Assembly: GCF_001598435.1 (NCBI RefSeq)
Contig: NZ_BCYY01000001.1
Span: forward strand, 248,001-312,000
From: Sphingomonas pituitosa NBRC 102491
GTDB lineage: Bacteria; Pseudomonadota; Alphaproteobacteria; Sphingomonadales; Sphingomonadaceae
Reading direction: 5' to 3'
DNA length: 64,000 nucleotides
Positions 16,367 to 25,716 of this stretch are shown here, piece by piece (within the stretch, counting starts at the first letter, position 1; the number at the start of each line of letters is the position of its first letter). The translations under genes were made by a program, and so were the position numbers. The notes beneath the pieces are model-generated. The model saw nothing but the letters and a program-made list of their open reading frames with translations. It was not told the DNA's origin and searched no databases.

Positions 16367-16891
16367 GTGGTGGTTCAGATCGTTGCGCTCGATGCGGTCG
16401 ACCCGCACGCCGTCGAGGCGCTGCTCGATCGCGCCTTCGGGCCCGACCGGCACCTGCGGACCGCCTATCGCATCCGCCAGGGCACCCAGCCGATTCGCCC
16501 CTTCAGTTTTGCCGCACTGGCGGAGGATGGCAAGCTCGCCGGCACGATCCAGAGCTGGCCGGTCGCGCTGGCCAGCGATTCGGGGCCGATGGTGCCGCTG
16601 GTGATGGTCGGCCCGGTGGCGGTGGACCCCGCGTTGCAGCAAGGCGGCATCGGCCGCCGGCTGATGCAGGAAACGCTCGATGCGGCCGACGTCAGCGCCC
16701 TTCCCGGCGCGGAAGGGCTGATGCTGATCGGCGACCCCGAATATTATGGTCGCTTCTTCGGCTTCGATGCCAGCCGCACCACCCGCTGGCGCCTGCCCGG
16801 CCCTTTCGAGCCGCGCCGTTTGCTCGCACGCGGTGCCGCGGTGCCGAACTGCTCGGGCATGCTCGTGCCCCGGCTGCGCAAGGTCGCCTGA
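16367..16891 (+). CDS. GNAT-family N-acetyltransferase
   Basis: The 174-residue protein has the GNAT fold. The acetyl-CoA motif A reads VGPVAVDPALQQGGIGRRLMQ (about residues 80-100), with the Q/RxxGxG/A signature QGGIGR. The C-terminal half contains IGDPEYYGRFFGFDAS, typical of the YhbS-type subgroup. The substrate is unknown. The start codon is GTG at 16367, with GGGAAGGA just upstream. It diverges from folB and is followed 38 bp later by the DUF1285 gene. Confidence 0.88.
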   Translation: MVVQIVALDAVDPHAVEALLDRAFGPDRHLRTAYRIRQGTQPIRPFSFAALAEDGKLAGTIQSWPVALASDSGPMVPLVMVGPVAVDPALQQGGIGRRLMQETLDAADVSALPGAEGLMLIGDPEYYGRFFGFDASRTTRWRLPGPFEPRRLLARGAAVPNCSGMLVPRLRKVA

Positions 16892-16929
16892 GGGTTCGAC
16901 AAAGCCGCGCGGCGCGCTAAGGGAGAGCC

Positions 16930-17496
16930 ATGCCGAACACGCCACCCCCCGATTTCGCCAGCCTGTCGCTCGCCGAGATCGCCCGGCTGGCCGAGGAACA
17001 TCGCCTGCCGCCGGTAGAGAGCTGGAACCCCGCACATTGCGGTGACAGCGAGATGCGCATTGCCCGCGATGGCACCTGGTTCCACCAGGGCAGCCCGATC
17101 GGCCGGCCGGCGATGGTCCGGCTCTTCTCCACCATCCTGCGCCGTGAAGCCGATGGCCGCTTCGTCCTGGTGACGCCGGTCGAGAAGCTGGACATCGCTG
17201 TAGAGGATGCCCCCTTCGTCGCGGTGGAGGTCAAGGTCGAAGGCGAAGGCGAGGCCATGCGGCTCGCCTTCCGGCTGAACACCGGCGACCTGGTCGTGGC
17301 CGGCCCGGAGCACCCGTTGCGGATCGAGGCGCGCGACGACGGGCCCCATCCCTATCTTGCGGTGCGCGGCGCGCTCGATGCGCTGATCGCACGCACCGTA
17401 TATTATGAGCTCGCCCAGCTTGCCCTGGCGCGAGAGAATGTGCCGCCGGGCGTGTGGAGCCAGGGCATGTTCTTCCCGCTAGAGCCCGCTGCATGA
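16930..17496 (+). CDS. DUF1285 domain protein
   Basis: The 188-residue protein matches DUF1285, a small two-domain alpha/beta family of unknown function. Its marks are ESWNPAHCGDSEMRIARDGTWFHQGSPIGR near the start and VYYELAQLALARENVPPGVW near the end. No signal or membrane segment is visible. AAGGGAGAG precedes the ATG. The stop overlaps the start of the CoA pyrophosphatase gene (ATGA), so the two are coupled. The order DUF1285, NUDIX, cca is a recurring alphaproteobacterial operon. Confidence 0.88.
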   Translation: MPNTPPPDFASLSLAEIARLAEEHRLPPVESWNPAHCGDSEMRIARDGTWFHQGSPIGRPAMVRLFSTILRREADGRFVLVTPVEKLDIAVEDAPFVAVEVKVEGEGEAMRLAFRLNTGDLVVAGPEHPLRIEARDDGPHPYLAVRGALDALIARTVYYELAQLALARENVPPGVWSQGMFFPLEPAA

Positions 17497-18089
17497 GGCT
17501 TGCCGACCAGCTCCGCCGCGCACTGGCGAGCCGGCCGGCACAGGCGACGACTCTGCTGCCGGGCGACCATGCCATCTTTGATCCGGCACAGGTGCCGAGC
17601 GCCGCGGCGGTCTTGCTCGCGGTCACCGATCGCGAGACGCCCGGCGTGCTGCTCACCCGCCGCAATGCCAATCTGCGCCGGCATGCCGGCCAGATCGCCT
17701 TTCCGGGCGGGCGCATCGACCCGGAGGACAAGGACCCCGTCGACGCGGCCCTCCGCGAAGCCGAGGAGGAGATCGCCCTGCCCCGCCGCCTTGTCGAGGT
17801 GATCGGCATGGTGGAGGAGTATCGCACCGTCACCGGCTATCAGGTGACCCCGGTGATCGGCGTCGTCCCGCCGGACCTTCCGCTCGTCCCCTCGGAAGCG
17901 GAAGTCGCCGAAGTGTTCGAGGTGCCGCTCGCCTTCCTGCTCGACACGGCGAATCACGAAAAGAAACACGCGCTCTACCAAGGGCATGAGCGCCATTATT
18001 ACGAGATAATGTGGAACGATTACCGGATTTGGGGCGCCACCGCGGCGATGCTGGTCAACCTGTCGCGGCGAATGGCATGGCCACGCTGA
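17493..18089 (+). CDS. NUDIX CoA pyrophosphatase
   Basis: The 198-residue protein belongs to the CoA-diphosphatase branch of NUDIX hydrolases (NudL/Nudt7 type), which splits coenzyme A into phosphopantetheine and 3',5'-ADP. The CoA-specific signature LLTRRNANLRRHAGQIAFPGG sits directly before the NUDIX helix (DAALREAEEEIAL). All the Glu metal ligands of REAEEEI are present. Its ATG overlaps the DUF1285 stop by 4 bases, and the cca start lies 13 bases inside its end. The three genes are thus one translationally linked unit. Confidence 0.93.
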   Translation: MRLADQLRRALASRPAQATTLLPGDHAIFDPAQVPSAAAVLLAVTDRETPGVLLTRRNANLRRHAGQIAFPGGRIDPEDKDPVDAALREAEEEIALPRRLVEVIGMVEEYRTVTGYQVTPVIGVVPPDLPLVPSEAEVAEVFEVPLAFLLDTANHEKKHALYQGHERHYYEIMWNDYRIWGATAAMLVNLSRRMAWPR

Positions 18090-19324
18090 CGCTGCCGGAA
18101 ACCGACTGGCGCCATCGCCCCGGCCTCGACGCGCTGAACCGGGTGCTCGGGGCCGAGGATGGGCTTTCGCGCTTCGTCGGCGGCGCGGTGCGCGATGCCC
18201 TGCTCGGCACCCAGGTCGCCGATCTCGACATCGCCACCTCGCTGCCGCCGGAGGAAGTGCTGGCGCGCCTGCGGGCTGCCGGCATCCGCGCAGTACCGAC
18301 CGGGATCGAGCATGGCACGATCACCGCGGTGCTGGAAAGCGGCCCGGTGGAGGTGACGACGCTTCGCCGCGACGTCTCCACCGACGGACGCCACGCCACC
18401 GTCGCCTTCACCGACGATTGGCGCGAGGATGCCGCCCGGCGCGATTTCACGATCAACGCGCTCTATGCCGATCCCATGACCGGCGCCCTGTTCGACTATT
18501 TCGGCGGGCTGCAGGATCTGGAAGCCCGGGCGGTCCGCTTCATCGGCGATCCGCTGCAGCGCATTGCCGAGGATCACCTGCGCATCCTCCGCTTCTTCCG
18601 CTTCCTCGCCCGCTTCGGCGACACGCCCGACGCCGCGGGACTGGACGCCTGCACCGCGCGGGCCCGCGACCTGATGGCACTCAGCCGCGAACGCATTCGC
18701 GACGAGCTGCTGAAGCTGCTGGTGGCGCGGGATGCGGTGGGCGTGGTGGCGCTGATGCTGGCGCGCGGCATCCTCGCGCCGGTCGTGCCGGAGATCACCA
18801 GCGCCGAAGCGCTGGGCCGTCTGGCCGCGCGCGAGGCAGAACTGGGCGTCGCGGCCGATCCGATCCGTCGCCTCGCCGCGCTGCTCCCCCGGGATCCGGC
18901 GCTGGGGGACCAGATCGGCGCCCGGCTGAAGCTTTCCAACGCCCAGCGCAAGCGCATCGTCCTGGCCTTGACCGACGGGGGCACCGAAAGCGCCCGGGCG
19001 CTTGCCTATCGCATCGGTCGCGAGGGTGCCGAGGATCGCCTGCTGCTCGCCGCGGGCGACGAAACCCTGCTGGGCCAGGGCTGGCGACAGCTCGCCGGCT
19101 GGGACATTCCCCGCCTGCCGCTTTCCGGTGGCGCGCTGGTCCAGCGCGGCCTGGCCAAGGGGCCGGATGTCGCCCGCGCGCTGCGTGCCATCGAGGAGCA
19201 GTGGATCGCGGAAGCCTTTCCCGATGCGGCGCGGGTCGATGCGATCGCCGACGCCGTCGTGGCTCAGGCCTTGAACGCCTCGATCAGCGCGAAGGCGGCG
19301 TCGCCGGGTACCGGCCGCGAGTAA
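18077..19324 (+). CDS. cca: CCA tRNA nucleotidyltransferase
   Basis: The 415-residue enzyme adds or repairs the 3' CCA of tRNAs. Class II nucleotidyltransferase motifs are in place: FVGGAVRDALLG, DLDIATSLPPEE (catalytic DxD), GTITAVLESGPVEVTTLR and RRDFTINALYADP. An RNA-binding helical region (about 170-240) with RILRFFRFLARFG follows. It starts inside the NUDIX gene. The last 61 bp overlap the end of the convergent GGDEF/EAL gene. The C-terminal tail after about residue 395 is low in complexity and may be dispensable. Confidence 0.93.
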   Translation: MATLTLPETDWRHRPGLDALNRVLGAEDGLSRFVGGAVRDALLGTQVADLDIATSLPPEEVLARLRAAGIRAVPTGIEHGTITAVLESGPVEVTTLRRDVSTDGRHATVAFTDDWREDAARRDFTINALYADPMTGALFDYFGGLQDLEARAVRFIGDPLQRIAEDHLRILRFFRFLARFGDTPDAAGLDACTARARDLMALSRERIRDELLKLLVARDAVGVVALMLARGILAPVVPEITSAEALGRLAAREAELGVAADPIRRLAALLPRDPALGDQIGARLKLSNAQRKRIVLALTDGGTESARALAYRIGREGAEDRLLLAAGDETLLGQGWRQLAGWDIPRLPLSGGALVQRGLAKGPDVARALRAIEEQWIAEAFPDAARVDAIADAVVAQALNASISAKAASPGTGRE

Positions 19325-20973
19325 TGATAGCCCTGGCCGTAGGTGCAGCCTAGCGCCCCCAGCGTCTGGGCAAGCTCGGGGGTCTCGATGCCCTCGGCGG
19401 TGGTCTGCATGCCCAGTGCATAGGCGAGGCTGAGGATCGCGCGGATGATCGCCACCTTGTCGCGATCGGCGAGCATGCCGGTCACGAAGCTGCGGTCGAT
19501 CTTCAACACGTCGATCGGCAGCTTCTGCAGATAGGCGAGATTCGAATAGCCGGTGCCGAAATCGTCCATCGCCAGCGTGGTGCCGAGGTCCTTCAGCGCC
19601 GACATGGTCTGCGCGATGCGATCGGGGTCGCTGACGATCGCGCTTTCGGTCAGCTCCAGCGTGAAGCGCGAGCCGGGCATGTTGTGGCGATCGAGCGCGT
19701 TCTTCACCATCGCGCCGATCTGGTCGCGCTGGAGCTGGATCGCCGAGAGGTTGACCGCGATCTTCACGCCGCAATCGCCGCCGGCCCGCGCGTCCCACGC
19801 GGCGAGCGTGCGCGCCGCCTCCTCCATTGCCCAGCGGCCGAGCGGCACGATCAGCCCCGATTCCTCTGCAACGGGAATGAAGGCGTTGGGCGAAATCAGC
19901 ACGCCGTCGTCGTTGGTCCAGCGGGCCAGCGCCTCGAACGAGGTGATGTGACCGGTGCCCAGATCGCAGATCGGCTGGAAGTTCAGCGTCATGCAGCCGT
20001 TTTCGATGGCGCGGCGGAGCTCGGTCTCGATCGCGAACTGCTCGCGCGCAAGGTCGAAGGCACGGGTGTGGTAGAATTCGGTGTGGCCGCTCTTCTTCGC
20101 CCGGCGGACCGCCAGTTGGGCGTTGCGCACCAGATCCTCGGGATCGCCGTCGATGTCGCGGCCCAGCGCGATGCCGATCGAACAATCGACGCGGATCTCG
20201 AAATTGGAAAGCCGGAACGGGTTGGTGAAGGCGGCATGCACGCGCTTCGCCACCTGCACGGCGTCGTCAGGGCCGTCGTCCAGCGCCATGAGGACGCCGA
20301 ATTCGTCGCCACCGATGCGCGCCAGCATGTCCCGTCCGCGCAGTGCGCCCTTGATTCGGCGGGCAACCGAAATCAGCAGTTCGTCGCCCGCCAGTGCCCC
20401 CATGCAAGCGTTGACGCGGCTGAAGCGATCGAGATTGATCACCAGCACCGAATAGCCGGCGGCATCCTTCTCGCCGATGCTGGTTTCCAGCTCGTCGGAA
20501 AAGCCGGCGCGGTTCGGCAGGCCGGTCAGGCTGTCGGTCGCCATTTCGCGACGGAGGCTCTGCTCGGTCCGCAGCTCGGAGGTCTGATCGACCAGGGTGA
20601 TCAGGCAGCGCGGCTCAGCGGGCGAGCGGCGCGCAAGCATGACGCGGAAGTGGCGGCTGTCGACTTCGCCGCCGAAGCGCCAGGCGATTTCCTCCCGCTC
20701 GCTTTCGGAGGCAAGGAACTGCCCGATTCGCGCGCCGAGCAGCTGGATCACCGGGGATTCCTGCGCGGTACAGCCGAGCCCGGACACCCGAAATTGCGCG
20801 TTGACCGCGGCGAACACGTAGCGGCCGTCGCGGATCTCCAGCACGGCGGCGGGGATCGGCATGAGCTCGAGAAGACCATCGGTGCCGGGCGGCAGCGGGA
20901 AGGAAGGGTCCTCCGCCGCTGGAGCAGGCTCCACCGTACGCACACTGAAAGCCCGGACCCTACGAAACGCCAT
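19264..20973 (-). CDS. GGDEF-EAL cyclic di-GMP enzyme with PAS-like sensor
   Basis: The 569-residue protein has a PAS-like N terminus (about 30-135), a GGDEF domain and an EAL domain. GGDEF lies at 221-225 in RIGGDEFGVL and looks active. The EAL motif at 347-349 (SFEALARW) is complete, as are DDFGTGYSNLAYL and KIDRSFV, so phosphodiesterase activity is plausible too. There is no membrane segment. It could set c-di-GMP levels read by the PilZ protein at 150-524. The gene lies 70 bp downstream of parC on the same strand and its 3' end overlaps cca. Confidence 0.94.
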   Translation of the reverse strand: MAFRRVRAFSVRTVEPAPAAEDPSFPLPPGTDGLLELMPIPAAVLEIRDGRYVFAAVNAQFRVSGLGCTAQESPVIQLLGARIGQFLASESEREEIAWRFGGEVDSRHFRVMLARRSPAEPRCLITLVDQTSELRTEQSLRREMATDSLTGLPNRAGFSDELETSIGEKDAAGYSVLVINLDRFSRVNACMGALAGDELLISVARRIKGALRGRDMLARIGGDEFGVLMALDDGPDDAVQVAKRVHAAFTNPFRLSNFEIRVDCSIGIALGRDIDGDPEDLVRNAQLAVRRAKKSGHTEFYHTRAFDLAREQFAIETELRRAIENGCMTLNFQPICDLGTGHITSFEALARWTNDDGVLISPNAFIPVAEESGLIVPLGRWAMEEAARTLAAWDARAGGDCGVKIAVNLSAIQLQRDQIGAMVKNALDRHNMPGSRFTLELTESAIVSDPDRIAQTMSALKDLGTTLAMDDFGTGYSNLAYLQKLPIDVLKIDRSFVTGMLADRDKVAIIRAILSLAYALGMQTTAEGIETPELAQTLGALGCTYGQGYHYSRPVPGDAAFALIEAFKA

Positions 20974-21043
20974 CCCCTTCGGTGTAGCCGCAAACTAGTT
21001 AAGGCGCTCTGAAGGGCGGGCGCGCCTCACAGGGTTTTGACGA

Positions 21044-23284
21044 TCAGAACTTGTTATCGCGCGGGAAGCCGGTGGGCGGCATCCGCCCCGCCGCGCCGCG
21101 CGCGGCACGCCACGGCATCACGTCGGGTTCGGAGCGATAGCGCGCCTGCTCGCCGCCCATCCGCCAGCGCAGGCCATCGGCGAACTTGAAGGTGATCACG
21201 TCGGACAGGCCGCCGTCGCGATAGCGCTGCAGCTGCACGCCCTGCCCGCGCGTCATCTCCGCCACTTCGGAAAGCGGGAAGACCAGCATCTTGCGGTTGT
21301 CGCCGATCGCCGCGACGAAATCGTCCTCCGCGCCGATCGGGCGGACCAGCTTGAGATGCGCGCCCGGCCGCGGCGCCATCACCTGCTTGCCCTTGCGCGT
21401 CTCCGCAATCACTTCCTGCGTGCTGACGACGAAGCCGCGGCCGTCGTTCGCCGCGACCAGCAGCTTCGGCGCGGCGCTGGCGGGCAGCAGCGTGACGATG
21501 TGCCGCTCGGCCTCCAGATCGACCAGCAGCCGCACCGGCTCGCCGAAGCCGCGGCCGCCGGGCAGCTTGTCCGCCCCCAGCGTGTAGAAGCGGCCATTGT
21601 CGGCCGCGAGCAGCAGCTTGTCGGTGGTCTGGGCGTGGAAGGCAAGGAAGGGCCCGTCGCCTTCCTTGAACTTCAGCGCCTCGCCGCCAAGGTCCTCGAC
21701 ATGGCCCTTCATCGCGCGGATCCAGCCGCGCTGCGAAAGGATGACGGTGATCGGCTCGCGCTCGATCATCGCCTCCAGCGGGATCTCGCGCGCGGGCGCC
21801 ATCTCGATGATCGCGGTGCGGCGGGCGCCGAGCGGCGTCTCCTGGCCGTAGCGCGTGATCATCTTGCCCAGCGCGCGCTTCATCCAGGTGCGCTGGCGGG
21901 CCTCGGAGCCGAGCAGCGTCTCCAGATCCGCCTGCTCCTTCTCCAGCTTGTCCTGCTCGCGGCGGAGCTCCATTTCCTCCAGCTTGCGCAAGGAGCGCAG
22001 GCGCATGTTGAGGATCGCCTCGGCCTGGCGATCGGTCAGTTCGAACTCGGCCATCATGATCGGCTTGGGCTCGTCCTCGCCCCGGATGATCTCGATCACC
22101 CGGTCGAGGTTGAGATAGGCGGTGATGTAGCCGCGCAGCAGCTCCAGCCGATCGGCGATCTTGGCCAGCCGGTGCTGCGACTTGCGCTGCAGCACCACGA
22201 ACTGATGCTCCAGCCAGCCGGCCAGCGCCTCGCCCAGGCTCATCACCCGCGGCGTGCGGTTCTTGTCGAGCACGTTGAGGTTGAGCGGCACGCGCACTTC
22301 GAGGTCGGACAGGCGGTAGAGGCTGTCCATCAGCGTGTCGGCGTCGACCGTGCGGCTGCGCGGTTCGAGGACGATACGGATGTCCTCCGCCGATTCGTCG
22401 CGCACGTCCCCCAGGATCGGCAGCTTCTTGTCGTTGATCAGCGCGGCGATGCCCTCGATCAGCTTGCCCTTCTGCACGCCGTAGGGGATCTCGGTGACGA
22501 CGAGGTGCCAGCCCCCGCCCTTTTCGGTCACCTTCTCGATCCTGGCCCGCACGCGGAAGCTGCCGCGGCCCGTGGTATAGGCCTCGGCGATCGCGGCGGG
22601 GCTGTCGACGGCGATGCCGCCGGTCGGGAAGTCCGGGCCCTTCACATAGTCGAGCACGTTCGCCTGCGGATTGTCGATCAGCGCGACCGCGGCCTGCATC
22701 AGCTCGGCGGCGTTGTGCGGCGGGATGCTGGTCGCCATGCCCACCGCGATGCCCGCGGCACCATTGGCCAGCAGGTTCGGGAACAAGCCCGGAAACAGCT
22801 CGGGCTCCTCGTCCTCGCCGTTGTAGGTGGGCCGGAAATCGACGGCATTCTCGTCGAGGCCGTCCATCAGGTCGATCGCGACCTGGGTCAGCCTCGCCTC
22901 GGTGTATCGGTACGCAGCAGCGTTATCGCCGTCGATATTGCCGAAATTGCCTTGCCCGTCGACCAGCGGATAGCGCAGCGCGAAGGTCTGCGCCAAGCGC
23001 ACCATCGCGTCATAGACCGAGGCATCGCCATGCGGGTGATACTTACCGATCACGTCGCCGACAACGCGCGCGCACTTCTTGTAGCCGCTCGCCGGATCCA
23101 GCTTGAGCAGCCGCATCGCCCAGAGCAGCCGGCGATGCACCGGCTTCAGCCCGTCGCGAACGTCGGGCAGCGAGCGCGCGGTGATCGTCGACAGCGCATA
23201 GACGAGATAGCGCTCGGACAGTGCGCTGTCGAAGGGGACGTCGGAGGCGCCGGAAGGTTCGGAAACGTCGGTGTCGAGGGTCAT
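21044..23284 (-). CDS. parC: DNA topoisomerase IV subunit A
   Basis: The 746-residue protein is ParC, the strand-breaking subunit of topoisomerase IV, which unlinks daughter chromosomes. The N-terminal winged helix contains [20 protein letters not shown] and the active-site region [12 protein letters not shown]. The C-terminal pinwheel is short ([12 protein letters not shown] begins it), as expected for ParC and not GyrA. At the positions of E. coli ParC Ser80 and Glu84 this protein has Ala and Asp. The ATG at 23284 is preferred to a GTG at 23305; neither has a good ribosome site. The parE partner is not in the window. Confidence 0.94.
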   Translation of the reverse strand: MTLDTDVSEPSGASDVPFDSALSERYLVYALSTITARSLPDVRDGLKPVHRRLLWAMRLLKLDPASGYKKCARVVGDVIGKYHPHGDASVYDAMVRLAQTFALRYPLVDGQGNFGNIDGDNAAAYRYTEARLTQVAIDLMDGLDENAVDFRPTYNGEDEEPELFPGLFPNLLANGAAGIAVGMATSIPPHNAAELMQAAVALIDNPQANVLDYVKGPDFPTGGIAVDSPAAIAEAYTTGRGSFRVRARIEKVTEKGGGWHLVVTEIPYGVQKGKLIEGIAALINDKKLPILGDVRDESAEDIRIVLEPRSRTVDADTLMDSLYRLSDLEVRVPLNLNVLDKNRTPRVMSLGEALAGWLEHQFVVLQRKSQHRLAKIADRLELLRGYITAYLNLDRVIEIIRGEDEPKPIMMAEFELTDRQAEAILNMRLRSLRKLEEMELRREQDKLEKEQADLETLLGSEARQRTWMKRALGKMITRYGQETPLGARRTAIIEMAPAREIPLEAMIEREPITVILSQRGWIRAMKGHVEDLGGEALKFKEGDGPFLAFHAQTTDKLLLAADNGRFYTLGADKLPGGRGFGEPVRLLVDLEAERHIVTLLPASAAPKLLVAANDGRGFVVSTQEVIAETRKGKQVMAPRPGAHLKLVRPIGAEDDFVAAIGDNRKMLVFPLSEVAEMTRGQGVQLQRYRDGGLSDVITFKFADGLRWRMGGEQARYRSEPDVMPWRAARGAAGRMPPTGFPRDNKF

Positions 23285-23742
23285 CGCAGACTGGATAGCA
23301 GGCACCAGGGGGAAACGCCAAGGGCGTTCCCCTTATGATCCGCATCCTCCGTCAGATTGTTTCGGGATCAGCCCACCAGATGGCGGAAGAAGCTGCGGTT
23401 CCTGCCGATCGGCACGAGCAGCGAGAGCATGCCCCGGCGATTGGCCGGCGGTGTTCCCCGCGTCCCCCCTTCTCCGCCAGCACCACCCCTGCGCCGGTCG
23501 ATCGCTGGATCGAATCCAGTTCTTCGTCGCGGAAATGCCTTGCCCAAGCGGGTCATCGTCCGTCCCGCCGCAAAACCGGTGTCCCTTCCCATTTCAGGAC
23601 GCTTCAGGCGCGACCGGGCGGATCGCCAACTTTGGCGAGCAGCAAAGTTCGCCGCATTTTTGCCGCAATTGCGGCAGCAATGTGGCTTGACTTTGTCCTA
23701 GCGGGGTGATGGGATTTGCGCTCCACCATCAAGGGGATGTCG
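23285..23742. other. 458-bp gap between parC and the DUF4349 gene
   Basis: This divergent upstream region has no convincing gene; the open frames are Arg/Ser/Pro-rich. It contains the palindrome GCCGCAATTGCGGC (about 23661-23674) and TTGACT at 23687-23692, a possible -35 box for the plus-strand lipoprotein gene. Confidence 0.45.
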
Positions 23743-24576
23743 ATGCGCAAGGTTCTGATGCTCGGTTGTGCGGCACTGCTTGCCGCCTGCTCCACCAATG
23801 ACGGCACCGGCACCGGCGAGGCGCTGCAGGAGACGGCGGAGAGCACCCCCGGGCCCGGGGCAGATCCGCTCAAGGTGAGTCTGCCGCAACTTGCCTATCG
23901 CTACTCGCTCAGCTTCCTGCTGCCGGACGCCCACCTCGCCCAGATCCAGGAAGAGCATCGTGCCCTCTGCGAACGCCTGGGGCCGGCGCGGTGCCAGCTG
24001 GTTGCGCTGACCCGCGACGACGCCGAAGGTCGCGCCGGCAACGCGCTGCTGAAGCTGCGGGTCGCGGCCGCGGACGCTGCCTATTTCACCGGCGAAGCGG
24101 CGCGACGGGTCACTGCGGCCGGCGGCAGCGCGCTCGATACCAACGTCACCGGCGATGACGTGTCGAAGGACCTCAGCGACACCGCGGCCCGCATCCAGCA
24201 GCGCGAATTGCTGGTCGCCCGGCTGACCGAAACATTGCGGACCCGCAAGGGCTCCGTCGGGGAACTGGTGGAGGCGGAACGCAGCGTCGCCGCGGCGCAG
24301 GAAGAACTCGACAAGGCGCGCGCGTGGCAGCGCGAATTGCGGGGGCGCGTGACCATGGCGGAGGTGGAGATCCGCTACCGGCCACTCGCCGCGCCCGCCT
24401 CCGGCGCCAGCGTGGGTGCGGCTCTGGGGGAAGCGGTGCAGGGATCGGCTTCCGCCTTTGCCTGGGGCATGCAGCTGCTGCTTTCGCTGGCGATCTACCT
24501 GCTGCCCTGGGCCGCAGTGTTCGGCGCCGGCGTGGCGGTCGCGACGCTGCTGCGAAGGCGCAACCCCGCGGCGTGA
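23743..24576 (+). CDS. DUF4349 lipoprotein
   Basis: The 277-residue protein starts MRKVLMLGCAALLAACSTND. This is a lipoprotein signal with lipobox LAAC, so Cys16 would be acylated. A DUF4349 domain follows, with a central coiled coil (about 130-200: ARIQQRELLVARLTETLR and VEAERSVAAAQEELDKAR). One membrane helix lies near the C terminus (about 238-262), with a short basic tail. The topology suggests an inner-membrane protein with a periplasmic coiled coil. Function is unknown. AAGGGG precedes the chosen ATG; an ATG at 23737 is the alternative. Confidence 0.85.
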   Translation: MRKVLMLGCAALLAACSTNDGTGTGEALQETAESTPGPGADPLKVSLPQLAYRYSLSFLLPDAHLAQIQEEHRALCERLGPARCQLVALTRDDAEGRAGNALLKLRVAAADAAYFTGEAARRVTAAGGSALDTNVTGDDVSKDLSDTAARIQQRELLVARLTETLRTRKGSVGELVEAERSVAAAQEELDKARAWQRELRGRVTMAEVEIRYRPLAAPASGASVGAALGEAVQGSASAFAWGMQLLLSLAIYLLPWAAVFGAGVAVATLLRRRNPAA

Positions 24577-24607
24577 TCCGACGCGCCGCTTTGAGAGCTA
24601 CGCCGCA

Positions 24608-24636
24608 TTGCACCCTCGCCCCCCTTGCGGTATAGC
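24608..24636 (+). promoter_or_regulatory. Sigma-70-type promoter for purC
   Basis: TTGCAC (24608-24613), exactly 17 nt, then TATAGC (24631-24636). Initiation near 24643 gives a leader of about 76 nt that contains the hairpin at 24652-24691. Confidence 0.65.
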
Positions 24637-24651
24637 GCGAGGCCTTCCAGA

Positions 24652-24691
24652 GCCCCGGCGATCACGCGGAGAAATCCCGTGGAGCCGGGGC
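24652..24691 (+). promoter_or_regulatory. Leader hairpin upstream of purC
   Basis: GCCCCGGC (24652-24659) pairs perfectly with GCCGGGGC (24684-24691). An inner CACG-GG/CC-CGTG stem lies above it. It starts about 10 nt into the predicted transcript. No T-run follows and no known riboswitch class is recognised. Confidence 0.45.
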
Positions 24692-24718
24692 AACGCATTT
24701 CCAAGGGACTAGGCCGAC

Positions 24719-25498
24719 ATGGCACGCCGCCGGCAAATCTACGAAGGCAAGGCTAAGATTCTCTATGAGGGTCCGGAGCCGGGCACGCTGATCCAGTATT
24801 TCAAGGACGACGCAACGGCCTTCAATGCCCAGAAAAAGGGCACGATCAACGGCAAGGGCGTGCTCAACAACCGCATCAGCGAGCATGTCTTCACGCTGCT
24901 CGGCGGCATCGGCATCCCGACGCACTTCATCCGCCGCCTCAACATGCGCGAGCAGCTGATCCGCCAGGTCGAGATCGTGCCGATCGAGGTCGTGGTGCGC
25001 AACGTCGTCGCCGGCTCGCTGGCGAAGAAGCTCGGCATCGAGGAAGGCACCCCGCTGCCCCGCACCATCGTCGAATATTACTACAAGGACGATGCGCTCG
25101 GCGACCCGATGGTTACCGACGAGCACATCCTCGCCTTCGGCTGGGCCGCGCAGGAAGAACTGCACGACATGGCCGACATGGCGATCCGCGTGAACGACTT
25201 CCTCTCGGGTCTGTTCGCCGGCATCGGCATCCGCCTGGTCGACTTCAAGCTCGAGTTCGGCCGGATCTGGGAAAACGAATATCCCCGGATCATCCTGGCC
25301 GACGAGATCAGCCCCGACGGCTGCCGCCTGTGGGATATCACCACGGGCGAGAAGCTCGACAAGGATCGCTTCCGTCGCGATCTCGGCGGCGAAGTCGAGG
25401 CCTATCAGGAAGTGGCGCGCCGCCTCGGCCTGTTCCCCGAAGGCGACGCTTCCGACGTGCTCGACCTCGAAACGCACCGCAAGAAGCGCGGCAAGTAA
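24719..25498 (+). CDS. purC: Phosphoribosylaminoimidazole-succinocarboxamide synthase
   Basis: PurC joins CAIR and aspartate, using ATP, to make SAICAR in purine synthesis. The 259-residue protein has the family marks [12 protein letters not shown] (N-terminal ATP site), [35 protein letters not shown] and [10 protein letters not shown] with [14 protein letters not shown]. Length is standard for the bacterial short form. A good promoter and a structured leader precede it. purS and purQ follow after a repeat element and their own promoter. Confidence 0.98.
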   Translation: MARRRQIYEGKAKILYEGPEPGTLIQYFKDDATAFNAQKKGTINGKGVLNNRISEHVFTLLGGIGIPTHFIRRLNMREQLIRQVEIVPIEVVVRNVVAGSLAKKLGIEEGTPLPRTIVEYYYKDDALGDPMVTDEHILAFGWAAQEELHDMADMAIRVNDFLSGLFAGIGIRLVDFKLEFGRIWENEYPRIILADEISPDGCRLWDITTGEKLDKDRFRRDLGGEVEAYQEVARRLGLFPEGDASDVLDLETHRKKRGK

Positions 25499-25507
25499 CT
25501 TAGCATT

Positions 25508-25659
25508 TCCTCCCCCGGAGCATGGCTCCGGGGGAGGAGGACCATTCGCAGAGCGAATGGTGGAGGGGGCCTCGCCGCGTGCGGGGCCCTTGTCGTTTCC
25601 CCCTCCACCACGTCGCTGCGCAGCGCGGTCCCTCTCCCCCGCTTCGCGGCGGAGGAAAC
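25508..25659. repeat. Compound palindromic intergenic element (REP/mosaic type)
   Basis: The purC-purS gap holds a chain of palindromes. CCTCCCCCGGAGC/GCTCCGGGGGAGG (25509-25537) is a 13-bp stem with a 3-nt loop, and CCATTCGC/GCGAATGG (25542-25560) an 8-bp stem. GGTGGAGGGGG (25559-25569) pairs with CCCCCTCCACC (25599-25609), and CGCTGCGCAGCG (25614-25625) is self-complementary. CCGC/GCGG follows. This composition is typical of dispersed repeat elements in alphaproteobacterial intergenic DNA. It may act as a terminator for purC. Confidence 0.7.
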
Positions 25660-25680
25660 GGATCCACCCACGATTTCCGA

Positions 25681-25709
25681 TTGCGACTTTGGCCCTACCG
25701 CGCCATAGG
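25681..25709 (+). promoter_or_regulatory. Promoter placing purS on a leaderless mRNA
   Basis: TTGCGA (25681-25686), exactly 17 nt, then CATAGG (25704-25709). The purS ATG is at 25717, seven bases beyond the -10 box, and there is no Shine-Dalgarno sequence. The layout matches the serS promoter. Confidence 0.5.
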
Positions 25710-25716
25710 CGCGCCC

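Noticed and set aside
23335..23709. Small plus-strand genes in the parC-DUF4349 gap
   Set aside because: Several overlapping frames are Ser/Arg/Pro-rich, lack ribosome sites and match no family.
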